NCBI RefSeq assembly: GCF_000721265.1
Contig: NZ_JOFZ01000009.1
Coordinates: forward strand, 124,001-188,000
Direction: 5' to 3'
Source: Streptomyces sp. NRRL F-5126
Lineage (GTDB): Bacteria; Actinomycetota; Actinomycetes; Streptomycetales; Streptomycetaceae
DNA: 64,000 nt
This document shows positions 44,150 to 52,943 of this stretch, piece by piece. A program made the position numbers and the translations under genes. A model generated the notes under the pieces. The model searched no databases. It was not told the DNA's origin and saw only the letters and a program-made list of their open reading frames with translations. Numbering within the stretch: position 1 is the first letter of the stretch; the number at the start of each line of letters is the position of its first letter.

Positions 44150-44188
44150 GGGTGCCGCCGCGGCCCGATGCGGGCCGCGGCGGCACCC
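44150..44188. terminator. Bidirectional terminator between lipoprotein gene and phoP
   Basis: An 18-bp perfect stem, GGGTGCCGCCGCGGCCCG (44150-44167) with its complement at 44171-44188, is closed by a three-base ATG loop. Confidence 0.88.
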
Positions 44189-44228
44189 TGCCGTTGAGGA
44201 CGGCCCAGGGCTGGTGCCCCCGCTCTCC

Positions 44229-44909
44229 CTACGGCTCGAACTTGTAGCCGAGGCCGCGCACCGTCACCAGGAAGCGCGGGGCGCCGGGGTCCGGCTCGAT
44301 CTTGGCGCGCAGACGCTTGACGTGGACGTCGAGCGTCTTGGTGTCGCCGACGTAGTCCGCCCCCCAGACGCGGTCGATCAGCTGCATGCGCGTGAGCACA
44401 CGGCCCGCGTTGCGCAGCAGCATCTCCAGCAGGTCGAACTCCTTGAGCGGCAGGTCGACCTTGCCGCCGGAGACGGTCACCACGTGCCGGTCGACGTCCA
44501 TGCGCACAGGACCCGCCTCCAGGGCGGCCGGGGCGACCTCCTCGGGCTCACCGCGGCGCCGCAGCACGGCGCGGATGCGCGCGACGAGCTCCCGGGACGA
44601 GAAGGGCTTCGTCACGTAGTCGTCGGCCCCGATCTCCAGGCCGACGACCTTGTCGATCTCGCTGTCCTTGGCGGTGACCATGATCACCGGGACGTTCGAC
44701 CTGCCGCGCAGCTGGCGGCAGACCTCGGTGCCGGGCAGTCCCGGCAGCATCAGGTCGAGCAGGACGAGATCGGCGCCGTTGCGCTCGAACTCGTCGAGCC
44801 CCGCGGGCCCGGTGGCCGCTATCGCGACCTCGAAACCCTCCTTGCGGAGCATGTAGGAAAGGGCGTCGCTGAAGGATTCCTCATCCTCGACGACGAGCAC
44901 TCGGGTCAC
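44229..44909 (-). CDS. phoP: PhoP, phosphate-starvation response regulator
   Basis: The 226-residue OmpR-type regulator has acidic residues E8-D9, phosphorylated D52 (LVLLDLMLPG), the lysine in YVTKPFSSREL and a winged helix ending LVTVRGLGYKFEP. PhoP binds PHO boxes, activates phosphate-scavenging genes and represses nitrogen and secondary-metabolism genes in Streptomyces. The GTG start overlaps the phoR stop (GTGA). The divergent phoU upstream identifies this as the phoR-phoP locus rather than another OmpR pair. Confidence 0.95.
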   Translation of the reverse strand: MTRVLVVEDEESFSDALSYMLRKEGFEVAIAATGPAGLDEFERNGADLVLLDLMLPGLPGTEVCRQLRGRSNVPVIMVTAKDSEIDKVVGLEIGADDYVTKPFSSRELVARIRAVLRRRGEPEEVAPAALEAGPVRMDVDRHVVTVSGGKVDLPLKEFDLLEMLLRNAGRVLTRMQLIDRVWGADYVGDTKTLDVHVKRLRAKIEPDPGAPRFLVTVRGLGYKFEP

Positions 44910-46435
44910 GGAAGGACCTCCGGGGCAAGAATCACGGGCGGAGTATCCAGCACCAGGCTGCGGGCCGTCCCGCTCGATTCCGGGCGGCTGGGGTCATTGC
45001 GGTCGTTGCTGGTGTTCCTGATGTTCCTGGTATCGCTGGTGTTGCTGTCGTGGAAGCCACCGCCGGTGCGACCGTCACGGGGCTCGTTCAGGGGCTCGTT
45101 CGACGGGCCGGCGTGGTCGTCGCCGTCCCGGTGGCCGTCCGTGCCCCGGTCGTCGTCGCGCGGATCCTCGGGGGACCCCGCGGACGCGGCCGAACCGGAC
45201 TGGGCGGAGGCGGACGCGGGGAACTCGCCTGAGTGCGGCGCGAACGCCCCCGCGCCCGGGCCCGTGGCCCGGCCCCTGGCCGCACCGGCCTCGGGCAGGC
45301 GCAGCGTGAACGTGGACCCCTGCCCCTCCGAGCTCCACACCGTGACCTCCCCGCCGTGCGACGCGGCCACGTGCTTGACGATGGCGAGGCCGAGGCCCGT
45401 ACCGCCCGTCGCGCGCGAACGTGCCGGGTCGACGCGGTAGAAGCGCTCGAAGATGCGTTCTCGGTCCTTCTCGCTGATGCCTATGCCCTGGTCCGTGACG
45501 GCGATCTCGACGAGATCACCGTCCGGCGCGGACTCACGCGAGACCGCGATGCCGACGCGGGTGCGGGCCGGCGAGTAGTTGACGGCGTTCTCCACGAGGT
45601 TGCCGAGGGCCGCGGCCAGCTGGCCGCGGTTGCCCCACACGCGCAGGCCGGCGTCGCCGCCCGACACCAGGGTGATCTCCTTCGTGGACGCGGGGTGCCG
45701 CGACCTGTCGACGGCCTCGGCGACCAGCTCGTCCACGCCGACCGGCTCGGCGTACTCCAGCGGGTCGTCGTTCTGCACCCGGGAGAGGTCGATGAGCTCC
45801 TGCACGAGGTTGGTCAGGCGCGTGGCCTCGATCTGCATGCGCCCCGCGAAACGCTCGACGGCCTCGGGGTCGTCCGAGGCGTCCATGACGGCCTCGGACA
45901 GCAGCGAGAGCGCGCCGACGGGTGTCTTGAGCTCATGGCTGACGTTCGCGACGAAGTCCCGCCGCACCGCCTCCGTACGCCGGGTCTCCGTCAGGTCCTC
46001 CACGAGGAGCAGTACCAGGCGGGAGCCGAGCGGGGCGACCCGGGCGGAGACCGCGAGCACGTCGCCCCTGCCGGCGCCTCGGCGGGGCAGATCGAGCTCG
46101 ATCTGGCGTATCTCGCCGTCCCTGCGGGTGTCCCTCGCCAGGTGGAGCATCGGCTCGACGGCCAGCTTGCCGCCCCTGACCAGGCCGAGCGCGTAGGCGG
46201 CCGAGCTGGCCTTCACGACGGCATCGCCCTCGTCGAGCACGACGGCCGAGGAGCGGAGCACGGACAGGACCGTGTCGACACCGGGCGGCAGGACCGCGTC
46301 CGTGGCGGGCGGGACACGGGCGGACCTCGCCTGATCGCGCTCGCTCCAGCGGAACGCCAGCATGGCGATCACGCCGGTGCACGCTCCGGCGATCGCTGCC
46401 AGTGCGGCGACCGCCGCGTTCACGTCCATGCTCAT
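44906..46435 (-). CDS. phoR: PhoR, phosphate-starvation sensor kinase
   Basis: The 509-residue protein has one N-terminal membrane helix (VAALAAIAGACTGVIAMLAF) followed by a cytoplasmic PAS-like region, HisKA with FVANVSHELKTPVGALSLL and HATPase with NLVENAVNYSP, TDQGIGI and GGTGLGLAIVKH. After the kinase ends near residue 380 there is a tail of about 125 residues: Ala/Ser/Pro-rich, then Asp/Arg/Asn-rich with NTSDTRNIRNTSNDRNDPSR. This tail is longer than I expect for Streptomyces PhoR and shows repeat-derived character. Starts at 46435 or 46429 (MDVNAAV) are both possible. Confidence 0.93.
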   Translation of the reverse strand: MSMDVNAAVAALAAIAGACTGVIAMLAFRWSERDQARSARVPPATDAVLPPGVDTVLSVLRSSAVVLDEGDAVVKASSAAYALGLVRGGKLAVEPMLHLARDTRRDGEIRQIELDLPRRGAGRGDVLAVSARVAPLGSRLVLLLVEDLTETRRTEAVRRDFVANVSHELKTPVGALSLLSEAVMDASDDPEAVERFAGRMQIEATRLTNLVQELIDLSRVQNDDPLEYAEPVGVDELVAEAVDRSRHPASTKEITLVSGGDAGLRVWGNRGQLAAALGNLVENAVNYSPARTRVGIAVSRESAPDGDLVEIAVTDQGIGISEKDRERIFERFYRVDPARSRATGGTGLGLAIVKHVAASHGGEVTVWSSEGQGSTFTLRLPEAGAARGRATGPGAGAFAPHSGEFPASASAQSGSAASAGSPEDPRDDDRGTDGHRDGDDHAGPSNEPLNEPRDGRTGGGFHDSNTSDTRNIRNTSNDRNDPSRPESSGTARSLVLDTPPVILAPEVLP

Positions 46436-46503
46436 CAGATTAAGCGGGCCCACTGACACTGTCCCAGCCGTCCGCGGGTGTACTCGAACACTCGTCGCCC
46501 AGA

Positions 46504-46532
46504 GTTCACCGAGGGGAAAGGGCCGGTTCACT
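46504..46532 (+). promoter_or_regulatory. Candidate PHO box
   Basis: GTTCACC (46504-46510) and GTTCACT (46526-46532) are 22 bases apart, exactly two 11-bp PHO-box units, with a degenerate unit between. The element lies between divergent phoR and phoU, where PhoP autoregulation is known in Streptomyces. Confidence 0.6.
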
Positions 46533-46681
46533 TCGGCGGGAGGCGCCCGACGCGTACCCGGGCCAGCGTTGTGGTCCGGGGGCGGGCACCGTTCTCGCCC
46601 CCGCTCGAAACGCCCCACCCATTCCCCGCCATTTCGCAGCAGGGACGTCAAGCGCCAGGGCGCTGGAAGAGGGACACACCC

Positions 46682-47347
46682 ATGCGGGACGCGTACCACG
46701 AGGAACTGGACTCTATTAGCGACGACCTCGTCGCCATGGCCCGGCAGGTCGGGTCCGCGATCGGACGTGCCACGACCTCCATGCTCGACGCCGACCTGAA
46801 GCTCGCGGAGAGCGTGATCGCCGCGGACGCCGACGTCGACACGGTCCAGCACGAACTGGAGGCGCGCGCCATCGCGCTGCTCGCGCAGCAGCAGCCGGTG
46901 GCGACGGACCTGCGGATCGTCGTCACCTCCCTGCGGATGAGCGCGGACCTGGAGCGTGCGGGCGACCTGGCCCAGCACGTGGCGAAGCTGGCCAGGCTGC
47001 GCTACCCGGATTCGGCGGTGCCGCAGGACCTGCAGGCGACGCTGCTGGAGATGGGGCAGCTCGCGCAGCGGCTGATGGCGAAGGCGGCCGAGGTGATCAT
47101 CACCAAGGACATCGACCTCGCGATGCAGCTGGAGAAGGACGACGACGAGATGGACGCGCTGCACCGCACGCTGTTCCAGCACCTGATGGACGACCGCTGG
47201 CAGCACGGCATCGAGACGGCGGTGGACGTGACGCTGCTCGGCCGCTACTACGAGAGGTTCGCCGACCACGCCGTGTCGGTGGCGAAGCGGGTGGTGTACC
47301 TGGTGACGGGTGAGCACGCGGACGAGCTGCAGGCGGACGCCGGCTGA
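46682..47347 (+). CDS. phoU: PhoU phosphate signalling protein
   Basis: The 221-residue all-helical protein has the two PhoU repeats: MRDAYHEELDSISDDLVAMA to LAQQQPVATDLRIVVTSLRMSADLERAGD, and LMAKAAEVIITKD to HGIETAVDVTLLGRYYERFADH. The repeats E/D-x3-D and ERxGD/ERFADH bind metal clusters. PhoU links the phosphate transporter state to PhoR. GAGGGA precedes the ATG by eight bases. It faces phoR-phoP across a 246-base region with the PHO box. Confidence 0.95.
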   Translation: MRDAYHEELDSISDDLVAMARQVGSAIGRATTSMLDADLKLAESVIAADADVDTVQHELEARAIALLAQQQPVATDLRIVVTSLRMSADLERAGDLAQHVAKLARLRYPDSAVPQDLQATLLEMGQLAQRLMAKAAEVIITKDIDLAMQLEKDDDEMDALHRTLFQHLMDDRWQHGIETAVDVTLLGRYYERFADHAVSVAKRVVYLVTGEHADELQADAG

Positions 47348-47526
47348 ATTCGGCGCGGCGGGGCGCGTCGGACGTCCGCGTGCGGTCGCTCTGCGCGCGT
47401 GCGCCGGTGATGCGCCGGTCACGCGCCGTTGAGGAACGGCCGGACGGGGACGTCCAATGGATGACGGGCTCTGCGAAGCCCCGTACCGCTGGGGTCCAGC
47501 GGCACGGACTCAACCGAGGAGAGACC

Positions 47527-47715
47527 ATGGCCGAATCTCCCACGTCCCCGAAGTCCCGCACGATGGGCGCGGCATGCGCGACCGGCGCCGACGCCCCGCG
47601 CGGCGGCGCCGCCGAACGTCCGCGCCTGCCCGTACTCGGCGCCTGCGGCTGCGGCTCGGGCTGCGGCTGCGGCTGCCAGTCGGGCGGCCCGTGCCAGTGC
47701 GGCGGCGGCTGCTGA
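47527..47715 (+). CDS. Cysteine-rich, metallothionein-like miniprotein
   Basis: The 62-residue protein starts at the ATG at 47527 with GAGGAG six bases upstream. After an unstructured Ala/Pro/Arg-rich half, the C-terminus reads LGACGCGSGCGCGCQSGG and PCQCGGGC, with eight cysteines in about 24 residues. Such density suggests a metal (zinc or copper) binding miniprotein or a modified peptide precursor. It follows phoU by 180 bases in the same direction and is closed by its own terminator. I do not recognise a named family. Confidence 0.7.
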   Translation: MAESPTSPKSRTMGAACATGADAPRGGAAERPRLPVLGACGCGSGCGCGCQSGGPCQCGGGC

Positions 47716-47732
47716 CGCGCTCGCGCTCGCCC

Positions 47733-47770
47733 GAGGGGGCCGCTCCCGTGACAGGGAACCCGGCCCCCTC
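47733..47770. terminator. Bidirectional hairpin terminator
   Basis: GAGGGGGCCG (47733-47742) pairs with CGGCCCCCTC (47761-47770) around an 18-base loop, between the cysteine-rich gene and the convergent SDR gene. Confidence 0.75.
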
Positions 47771-47775
47771 ACCCG

Positions 47776-48810
47776 TCACGCCCTGAGCAGCCGCTCGCTC
47801 AGCTCCCAGAGGCGCCGCGCCGACTCGGGGTCGATGGCGTGCGGCACGACGGTGGAGGGCGGGTTCGGATCGGCGTCGAAGTCGATGGGCTTCGGATCCT
47901 CGTCAAGCGGCGACACGTCGTTGTCCTTGAGGTAGACACCGCCGATCCCGTCAAGCAGCGGGCTGGTCGCGGCGAACACGCTGGTCGCGGCCCCCTGCCG
48001 CAGCGTCTTCTTCTCCTTCTCCGGGTCGATGACGGGATTGCCGGAGGCGTCGATCAGCCCGATGGCACGGAGCATCTCGTCGCTCATCGGGGAGGCCCCC
48101 GCGTCGCCCTCCGCGTGCCAGGGCCCGAGGCTCGTGCCGAAGACGATCCCCGGGTGCACGGCGTACCCGCGGATGCCCTGGTCGGCCCAGCGGCGGTCCA
48201 GCTCGACGGCGAACAGCACGTTGGCCGTCTTGGACTGGCCGTAGCCGAGCATGCCCATCTCGTCGTAGCCGCTGGTGAAGTGCGGGTCGTCCCAGCGGAT
48301 GCCGGACACGCGGTGTCCGCCGGACGTCAGGTTGACGACCCGCGCCCCGTGCGCGGCGCGCAGTGCGGGCAGCAGGCCGAGGGTGAGCTGGAAGTGGCCG
48401 AGGTGGTTGGTCGCGAACTGCGACTCGTAACCGCGCGCGTCACGCACCAGCGGGCCGCCCATGAGCCCGGCGTTGTTGACGAGGATGTGCAGCGGACGGC
48501 CGGAGGCGACGTACCGGGCGGCGAACGCGTCGACCGACTCCGGGTCGAGGAGATCGAGCCGGCCCGCCTCCGCGCGTTCGATCCCGGCCAGCTTCGCCGC
48601 CGCACGGTCGGGGTTGCGGGACGCGACGGTGACGGAGGCGCCGGCGCGGCTGAGCGCGCGGGTGGTTTCGAGGCCGATGCCGTTGTGGCCGCCGGTGACG
48701 ACGGCGTTCACCCCCGAGAGGTCAATGCCGGCCAGGACGTCGTCGGTCGTCGACGCGGCCGTGAAGCCCGATCCGATGGGGTGCTGCTTGTGCTCCGTGA
48801 TGTGTGCCAT
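47776..48810 (-). CDS. SDR-family oxidoreductase
   Basis: The 344-residue protein has the NAD(P) motif VTGGHNGIGLETTRAL (TGGxxGIG), LVNNAGLMGG and the catalytic LGYGQSKTANVLF (Y-x3-K) with a preceding serine in NLTSGGHRVSG. The length and wording match the retinol dehydrogenase/protochlorophyllide reductase-like 'extended' group. The ATG at 48810 is used. It is divergent from an AraC-type activator 73 bases away, which probably controls it. Confidence 0.9.
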   Translation of the reverse strand: MAHITEHKQHPIGSGFTAASTTDDVLAGIDLSGVNAVVTGGHNGIGLETTRALSRAGASVTVASRNPDRAAAKLAGIERAEAGRLDLLDPESVDAFAARYVASGRPLHILVNNAGLMGGPLVRDARGYESQFATNHLGHFQLTLGLLPALRAAHGARVVNLTSGGHRVSGIRWDDPHFTSGYDEMGMLGYGQSKTANVLFAVELDRRWADQGIRGYAVHPGIVFGTSLGPWHAEGDAGASPMSDEMLRAIGLIDASGNPVIDPEKEKKTLRQGAATSVFAATSPLLDGIGGVYLKDNDVSPLDEDPKPIDFDADPNPPSTVVPHAIDPESARRLWELSERLLRA

Positions 48811-48883
48811 GCCCCCACCCTGCGCCCGCCCCGTCGGACTCTGAATACTTGTGGATCCGCATTTCCTGCGCGAGAGTACGCAT

Positions 48884-49849
48884 ATGGCTGACGACCGACT
48901 GTCCGAGGTCTTCGACCTCGTCGAGGTTCGCAGCGTGGTGTCCGGCGGATTCGCCGCGCGCGGTCCGTGGGTCTCACGGGCGGCGGGAATCGAGGGGCTG
49001 AAGTTCATCGCCGTCCTCACCGGGCGGGCGCGGCTGACCACCGACGGCGTCGAGGGGCCGCTCGAACTCGAGGGCGGGGACGTCGCCGTCCTGAACGGCC
49101 GTTCGTGGCTGCACGCCGAGGGCGGCACCGGCGACGGCCCGCGCCGCGAGGTCGTGCCGGAGGCGGACTTCGCGTCCACGCGCGTGATCGGCGCCGCCCG
49201 CGACGCGGACGTCGTCGTCGGCGGCCACGTCACGCTCAACGAGGCGGGCCGTGTGCTGCTGCTGCGGGCGCTGCCACCGGTGGCACACGTCCGCGGTTCG
49301 GCCGCGACGACCGCGACGACCGCGACGACCGCGACTGCGGCCAACGTGCGCGGCACGCTCCACCGCCTCTTCGACGAGGTGACACGGGACCGCATGGGTT
49401 CCTCCTTCGCGATCCGCCAGTACGGCCAGCTCCTGCTGCTTGAGGTGCTGCGCGCCTACATCGACCAGGCCACCGAGCTGCCCCCGGGCTGGCTGCGGCT
49501 GCTGTCCGACGAACAACTGCGCCCGGCGCTGGACCTCATGCACTCCGCACCGGGCAAACCCTGGGGCTTGCGCGACCTTGCACATGCCTCAGCCATGTCA
49601 CGTACGTCATTCGCGGAACGCTTCCGCACGGTGGCGGGCGTACCGCCGCTGACCTACCTGGCCCGCTGGCGCATGACGCTGGCGGAGAGGGCCCTCAGGG
49701 ACGGCGACGTGCGGGTCGGCTCACTGGCGGCGGAGCTGGGCTACGCCTCGGAGAGCTCGTTCAGCACGGCGTTCAAACGAGAGGTCGGCATCTCGCCGCT
49801 GCGCTACCGGTACCGCGCACGGGGCGCGTCCGCCCCAGCGCGCCCATGA
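48884..49849 (+). CDS. AraC-family regulator with cupin sensor
   Basis: The 321-residue protein has an N-terminal AraC_binding/cupin_6 domain (VVSGGFAARGPWVSRAA, LELEGGDVAVLNGRSWL) and two C-terminal helix-turn-helices (WGLRDLAHASAMSRTSFAERF and VRVGSLAAELGYASESSFSTAFKREVGISPLRYR). A Thr/Ala repeat from the 9-bp DNA unit GCGACGACC (around 49312-49340) inserts an ATTATTATTA linker between domains. The ATG at 48884 follows GAGAG. It likely activates the divergent SDR gene. Confidence 0.9.
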   Translation: MADDRLSEVFDLVEVRSVVSGGFAARGPWVSRAAGIEGLKFIAVLTGRARLTTDGVEGPLELEGGDVAVLNGRSWLHAEGGTGDGPRREVVPEADFASTRVIGAARDADVVVGGHVTLNEAGRVLLLRALPPVAHVRGSAATTATTATTATAANVRGTLHRLFDEVTRDRMGSSFAIRQYGQLLLLEVLRAYIDQATELPPGWLRLLSDEQLRPALDLMHSAPGKPWGLRDLAHASAMSRTSFAERFRTVAGVPPLTYLARWRMTLAERALRDGDVRVGSLAAELGYASESSFSTAFKREVGISPLRYRYRARGASAPARP

Positions 49850-49872
49850 CACCACGGGACTGAGGAGTACCC

Positions 49873-50520
49873 ATGCCTGGGAAGGCCCCGCTGGACTGGG
49901 AGACCTTGGAGCAGGAGCTGTACGCGGCCGGTGTGGATCCCGCCGAGGTGGCAGCCGGCACTCGTCGGCTGGCCCGCCCCTGGCCTGGGGCGGGCTATCG
50001 TGCCACCGTGGCAAGCGCGACGGGTCGTCCCCTCCTCTTCCTCGACGTCGACGGTCCACTGATCCCATTCGGGTCGACGTCCGGTCACCCCCAAGCGGCT
50101 GCCGCCGACACGTCGGCACTTGTCGGCCATGGAAACCCCCTGCTGACGCGGCTCGACCCTGAGCTGGGACCGCGCCTCATGGCGCTGGGATGCCGCCTCG
50201 TATGGGCAACGACTTGGCTGGAGGAGGCGAACGAGGTCGTCTCCCCACGCATCGGACTGCCGAGTCTGCCCGTGGTGGAGTGGCCGGCCACCGGTGCCGG
50301 CGACGGTCCGCGCGGCCTGCACTGGAAGACCCGCCGCCTAGTCGAGTGGGCCGGTGGCCGACCGTTCATCTGGGTCGACGACGAGATCACCGCCATGGAC
50401 CGCCTGTGGGTCGAAGCCGGCCACCCCGGGCCGTCGCTGCTTCATCGTGTCGACCCGGCAAGGGGCCTCGTGGACGCCGACTTCGCCACGCTCGCCGCCT
50501 GGCTCCGGACTGCGGGGTAG
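49873..50520 (+). CDS. HAD-like domain protein
   Basis: The 215-residue protein contains LLFLDVDGPLIPFG, the HAD DxD nucleophile motif, ALGCRLVWATTWLEEAN (T of motif II), HWKTRRLVEWA (lysine of motif III) and PFIWVDDEITAMDR (acidic motif IV). The arrangement matches the actinobacterial 'HAD domain in Swiss army knife RNA repair' group. The first 40 residues resemble a small DNA- or RNA-handling extension. It is probably a phosphatase or phosphotransferase; substrate unknown. It follows the AraC gene by 23 bases. Confidence 0.75.
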   Translation: MPGKAPLDWETLEQELYAAGVDPAEVAAGTRRLARPWPGAGYRATVASATGRPLLFLDVDGPLIPFGSTSGHPQAAAADTSALVGHGNPLLTRLDPELGPRLMALGCRLVWATTWLEEANEVVSPRIGLPSLPVVEWPATGAGDGPRGLHWKTRRLVEWAGGRPFIWVDDEITAMDRLWVEAGHPGPSLLHRVDPARGLVDADFATLAAWLRTAG

Positions 50521-50553
50521 CCGCGCCGCCGCAGCCGACGCCGCACCTCCCGC

Positions 50554-51360
50554 TCACAGCGTGGGCAGGATCCCGCCGTCCACCGAGACGGTGATGCCGG
50601 TGAGGTACGACGCGCGGGGTGAGGCGAGGAAGGCGATGAGTTCCGCCGCCTCCTCGGGCCGGCCCGGGCGGCCGAGTGGTGCGGCGAGGCGCTGGTGGAA
50701 CTCCTTGCGGATCTCCTCCAGGTCACGGCCCGTCCGCTCGGCGGCCTGCCGGAGGCTCGCCTCGACGGCGTCGGTCTCGATGACGCCCGGCATGACCGCC
50801 GTGACGCGCACCCCGTGCGGCCCGCAGGCGAGGGCGAGGCTCTTGCTGTAGGCGTTGAGGGCCGCTTTGGCCGCCGCGTACGGCGCGCCGTTGGGCTGCG
50901 GGTAGCGCGCGGCGTTCGAGGAGACATGGACGACGGCTCCGTGCCCCCGCGCGGTCATGTGCGGCACGAGCACGCGGTCCACGCGGACGACGGACAGCAG
51001 GTTGGCGTCGAGGTTGGCCAGCCAGTCGTCGTCGGACGCGGCGAGGACGCCGTCCGGGACCTGGGCGTTCCGCCCGGCGTTGTCGACGAGCACGTCGATG
51101 CCGCCCAGGTGCTCCAGCGCGGACCGCGCCGCCGCCTCGGCGCCTTCCCGCCTGAACAGGTCACCTGTCACCAGCCGCACCCCGTCCGGCACTTCGGCCT
51201 CACGCCGGGCGATGGCGACCACCCGGGCCCCGGCGGCGGCCAGCCGCCGGACGGTGGCCGCACCGATGCCGCGGGTGCCGCCGGTGACGACGGCGCGGGC
51301 CCCGTGCAGGCCCAGGTCGGCGGCCGGATCCGACAGGGGCGGGGTAGCGGTGGTGGGCAT
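50554..51360 (-). CDS. SDR-family oxidoreductase
   Basis: The 268-residue classical SDR has AVVTGGTRGIGAATVRRLA, LVDNAGRNAQVPDG, the serine in VVHVSSNAARYPQ and the Y-x3-K catalytic pair in APYAAAKAALNAYSK, then VMPGVIETD and the C-terminal SVDGGILPTL. It reduces or oxidises an unknown alcohol/ketone with NAD(P)H. The ATG at 51360 is used. It is divergent from a MarR regulator, 90 bases away, the likely repressor. Confidence 0.92.
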   Translation of the reverse strand: MPTTATPPLSDPAADLGLHGARAVVTGGTRGIGAATVRRLAAAGARVVAIARREAEVPDGVRLVTGDLFRREGAEAAARSALEHLGGIDVLVDNAGRNAQVPDGVLAASDDDWLANLDANLLSVVRVDRVLVPHMTARGHGAVVHVSSNAARYPQPNGAPYAAAKAALNAYSKSLALACGPHGVRVTAVMPGVIETDAVEASLRQAAERTGRDLEEIRKEFHQRLAAPLGRPGRPEEAAELIAFLASPRASYLTGITVSVDGGILPTL

Positions 51361-51372
51361 GGCACTCCAAGA

Positions 51373-51438
51373 CTCGTTCGAGCTACCTACATCATTCACA
51401 TCCACGATTCATATAGGAAGCTACACGATCTCGTCGAG
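51373..51438. promoter_or_regulatory. Paired palindromes between SDR and marR genes
   Basis: CTCGTTCGAG (51373-51382) and CTCGTCGAG (51430-51438) are two CTCG-n-CGAG palindromes that bracket an A/T-rich core of the divergent promoter. They are candidate MarR sites. Confidence 0.35.
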
Positions 51439-51450
51439 TAAAGTGTCGGC

Positions 51451-51975
51451 GTGACCAAAGCATCCCCCGCCGCCACGCAGGCAGCACCACCCGCGACGCA
51501 ACGCGACGAGCCCAGGAACAGCCCGGGGCTGATGCTCGCCCTGCTCGGGCACGAGGCGATGCGGCGCCTGCGGGACGCGCACACCGCCCACGGGCTCACG
51601 CCCCGGCAGTTCCACATCCTCGGGCTGCTCCACGACCGCGGCCCGCTCGCGCAGACGGAACTGGCGGCCGAGACGGACACGGCGGCCAGCGTCCTGGTCA
51701 CCCAGCTCAACCCGCTGGAGGACGCGGGCCTTGTGACCCGCACCCGCGACGCACGCGACCGCCGTCGCCACGTGGTGGTGCTGACGGCGGACGGCGAACA
51801 GCGACTGCGCGCCGCGACGGCGGCGCAGCACGAGGTGGAGGACGCGCTCTTCAGGACGCTGGGGGCCGCTCAGCGCGCGGAGTTGACGCACCTCCTGATG
51901 CTCGTACGCGACGACCTCACCGACGGCGAGGAGCACTGCGCCACGCCGTCCTCGCTCGACCGGAAGTCACGCTGA
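51451..51975 (+). CDS. MarR-family transcriptional regulator
   Basis: The 174-residue protein has a MarR winged helix: GLTPRQFHILGLLHDRGPLAQTEL, TDTAASVLVTQLNPLEDAGLV and the wing TRDARDRRRHVVVLTADG. A disordered Ala/Pro/Thr-rich N-terminus of about 20 residues precedes it. Start is the GTG at 51451. It faces the SDR gene across 90 bases and is expected to repress it until a phenolic or similar ligand binds. Confidence 0.92.
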   Translation: MTKASPAATQAAPPATQRDEPRNSPGLMLALLGHEAMRRLRDAHTAHGLTPRQFHILGLLHDRGPLAQTELAAETDTAASVLVTQLNPLEDAGLVTRTRDARDRRRHVVVLTADGEQRLRAATAAQHEVEDALFRTLGAAQRAELTHLLMLVRDDLTDGEEHCATPSSLDRKSR

Positions 51976-52018
51976 GCCCCTGCGGAGCCGCCCCCGACCG
52001 CTGCCTGCCCGACGCAGA

Positions 52019-52057
52019 CAAGCCCCCGCTCTGCGCGGAAGCGCAGGCGGGGGCTTG
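52019..52057. terminator. Bidirectional terminator between marR and gpmA
   Basis: CAAGCCCCCGC (52019-52029) pairs with GCGGGGGCTTG (52047-52057); inside, CTGCGC/GCGCAG extends the stem around a GGAA tetraloop with one bulged T. Confidence 0.88.
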
Positions 52058-52078
52058 GCGTGAGCGCTTGAGCGCTTG

Positions 52079-52840
52079 CTACTTCTTCTTGCCCTGGTTC
52101 TTCACGGCCTCGATCGCGGCCGCCGCCGCTGCCGGGTCCAGGTAGGTGCCGCCCGGGTTGACCGGGTGGAAGTCGGCGTCCAGGTCGTAGACCAGCGGGA
52201 TGCCCGTCGGGATGTTCAGCGCCGCGATGTCCTCGTCGGAGATGCCGTCGAGGTGCTTGACCAGGGCGCGCAGGCTGTTGCCGTGCGCGGCGACCAGGAC
52301 CGTGCGGCCCGCGATCAGGTCCGGCACGATCGAGTCGTACCAGTACGGCAGCATGCGGACGACGACGTCCTTGAGGCACTCGGTGCGGGGGCGCAGCTCG
52401 CTCGGGATCGTCGCGTAGCGCGGGTCGTCGCTCTGCGAGTACTCGCCGCCGTCCTCAAGGACCGGCGGCGGGGTGTCGTACGAGCGGCGCCAGAGCATGA
52501 ACTGCTCCTCGCCGAACTCCGCGAGCGTCTGGGCCTTGTCCTTGCCCTGCAGCGCACCGTAGTGGCGCTCGTTGAGGCGCCACGAGCGCCTGACCGGGAG
52601 CCAGAGGCGGTCCATGGACTCCAGCGCGAGCTGCGAGGTGCGGATGGCGCGCTTGAGTACCGAGGTGTGCAGGACGTCGGGGGTGAGGCCGGCGTCCTTG
52701 ATCAGCTCACCGCCGCGGACCGCCTCCTTCTCGCCCTTGGCATTGAGATTGACGTCCACCCAGCCGGTGAACAGGTTCTTCTCGTTCCACTCGCTCTCGC
52801 CGTGGCGGAGGAGGATCAGCTTGTACGGTGCGTCGGCCAT
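52079..52840 (-). CDS. gpmA: 2,3-bisphosphoglycerate-dependent phosphoglycerate mutase
   Basis: The 253-residue glycolytic enzyme interconverts 3- and 2-phosphoglycerate through a phosphohistidine. [20 protein letters not shown] holds the catalytic histidine of [17 protein letters not shown] the second site and [17 protein letters not shown] the second histidine. YPIP-type family spacing is complete. It is convergent with marR across the hairpin terminator. Confidence 0.96.
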   Translation of the reverse strand: MADAPYKLILLRHGESEWNEKNLFTGWVDVNLNAKGEKEAVRGGELIKDAGLTPDVLHTSVLKRAIRTSQLALESMDRLWLPVRRSWRLNERHYGALQGKDKAQTLAEFGEEQFMLWRRSYDTPPPVLEDGGEYSQSDDPRYATIPSELRPRTECLKDVVVRMLPYWYDSIVPDLIAGRTVLVAAHGNSLRALVKHLDGISDEDIAALNIPTGIPLVYDLDADFHPVNPGGTYLDPAAAAAAIEAVKNQGKKK

Positions 52841-52943
52841 GGCCCCGAGCCTAATCGAACGGGGCCGGCCGGCCCCGGGGCGCCCGCGGGTCGGACGGGG
52901 GGCGCAGGGCGCTCAGGGCGGCGGGCAGGCCGCGCCCCGCGCG

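Noticed and set aside
46478..46681. N-terminal extension of PhoU to 46478
   Set aside because: The extension runs through the promoter and PHO-box region; the ATG at 46682 has a good ribosome site and the family N-terminus.
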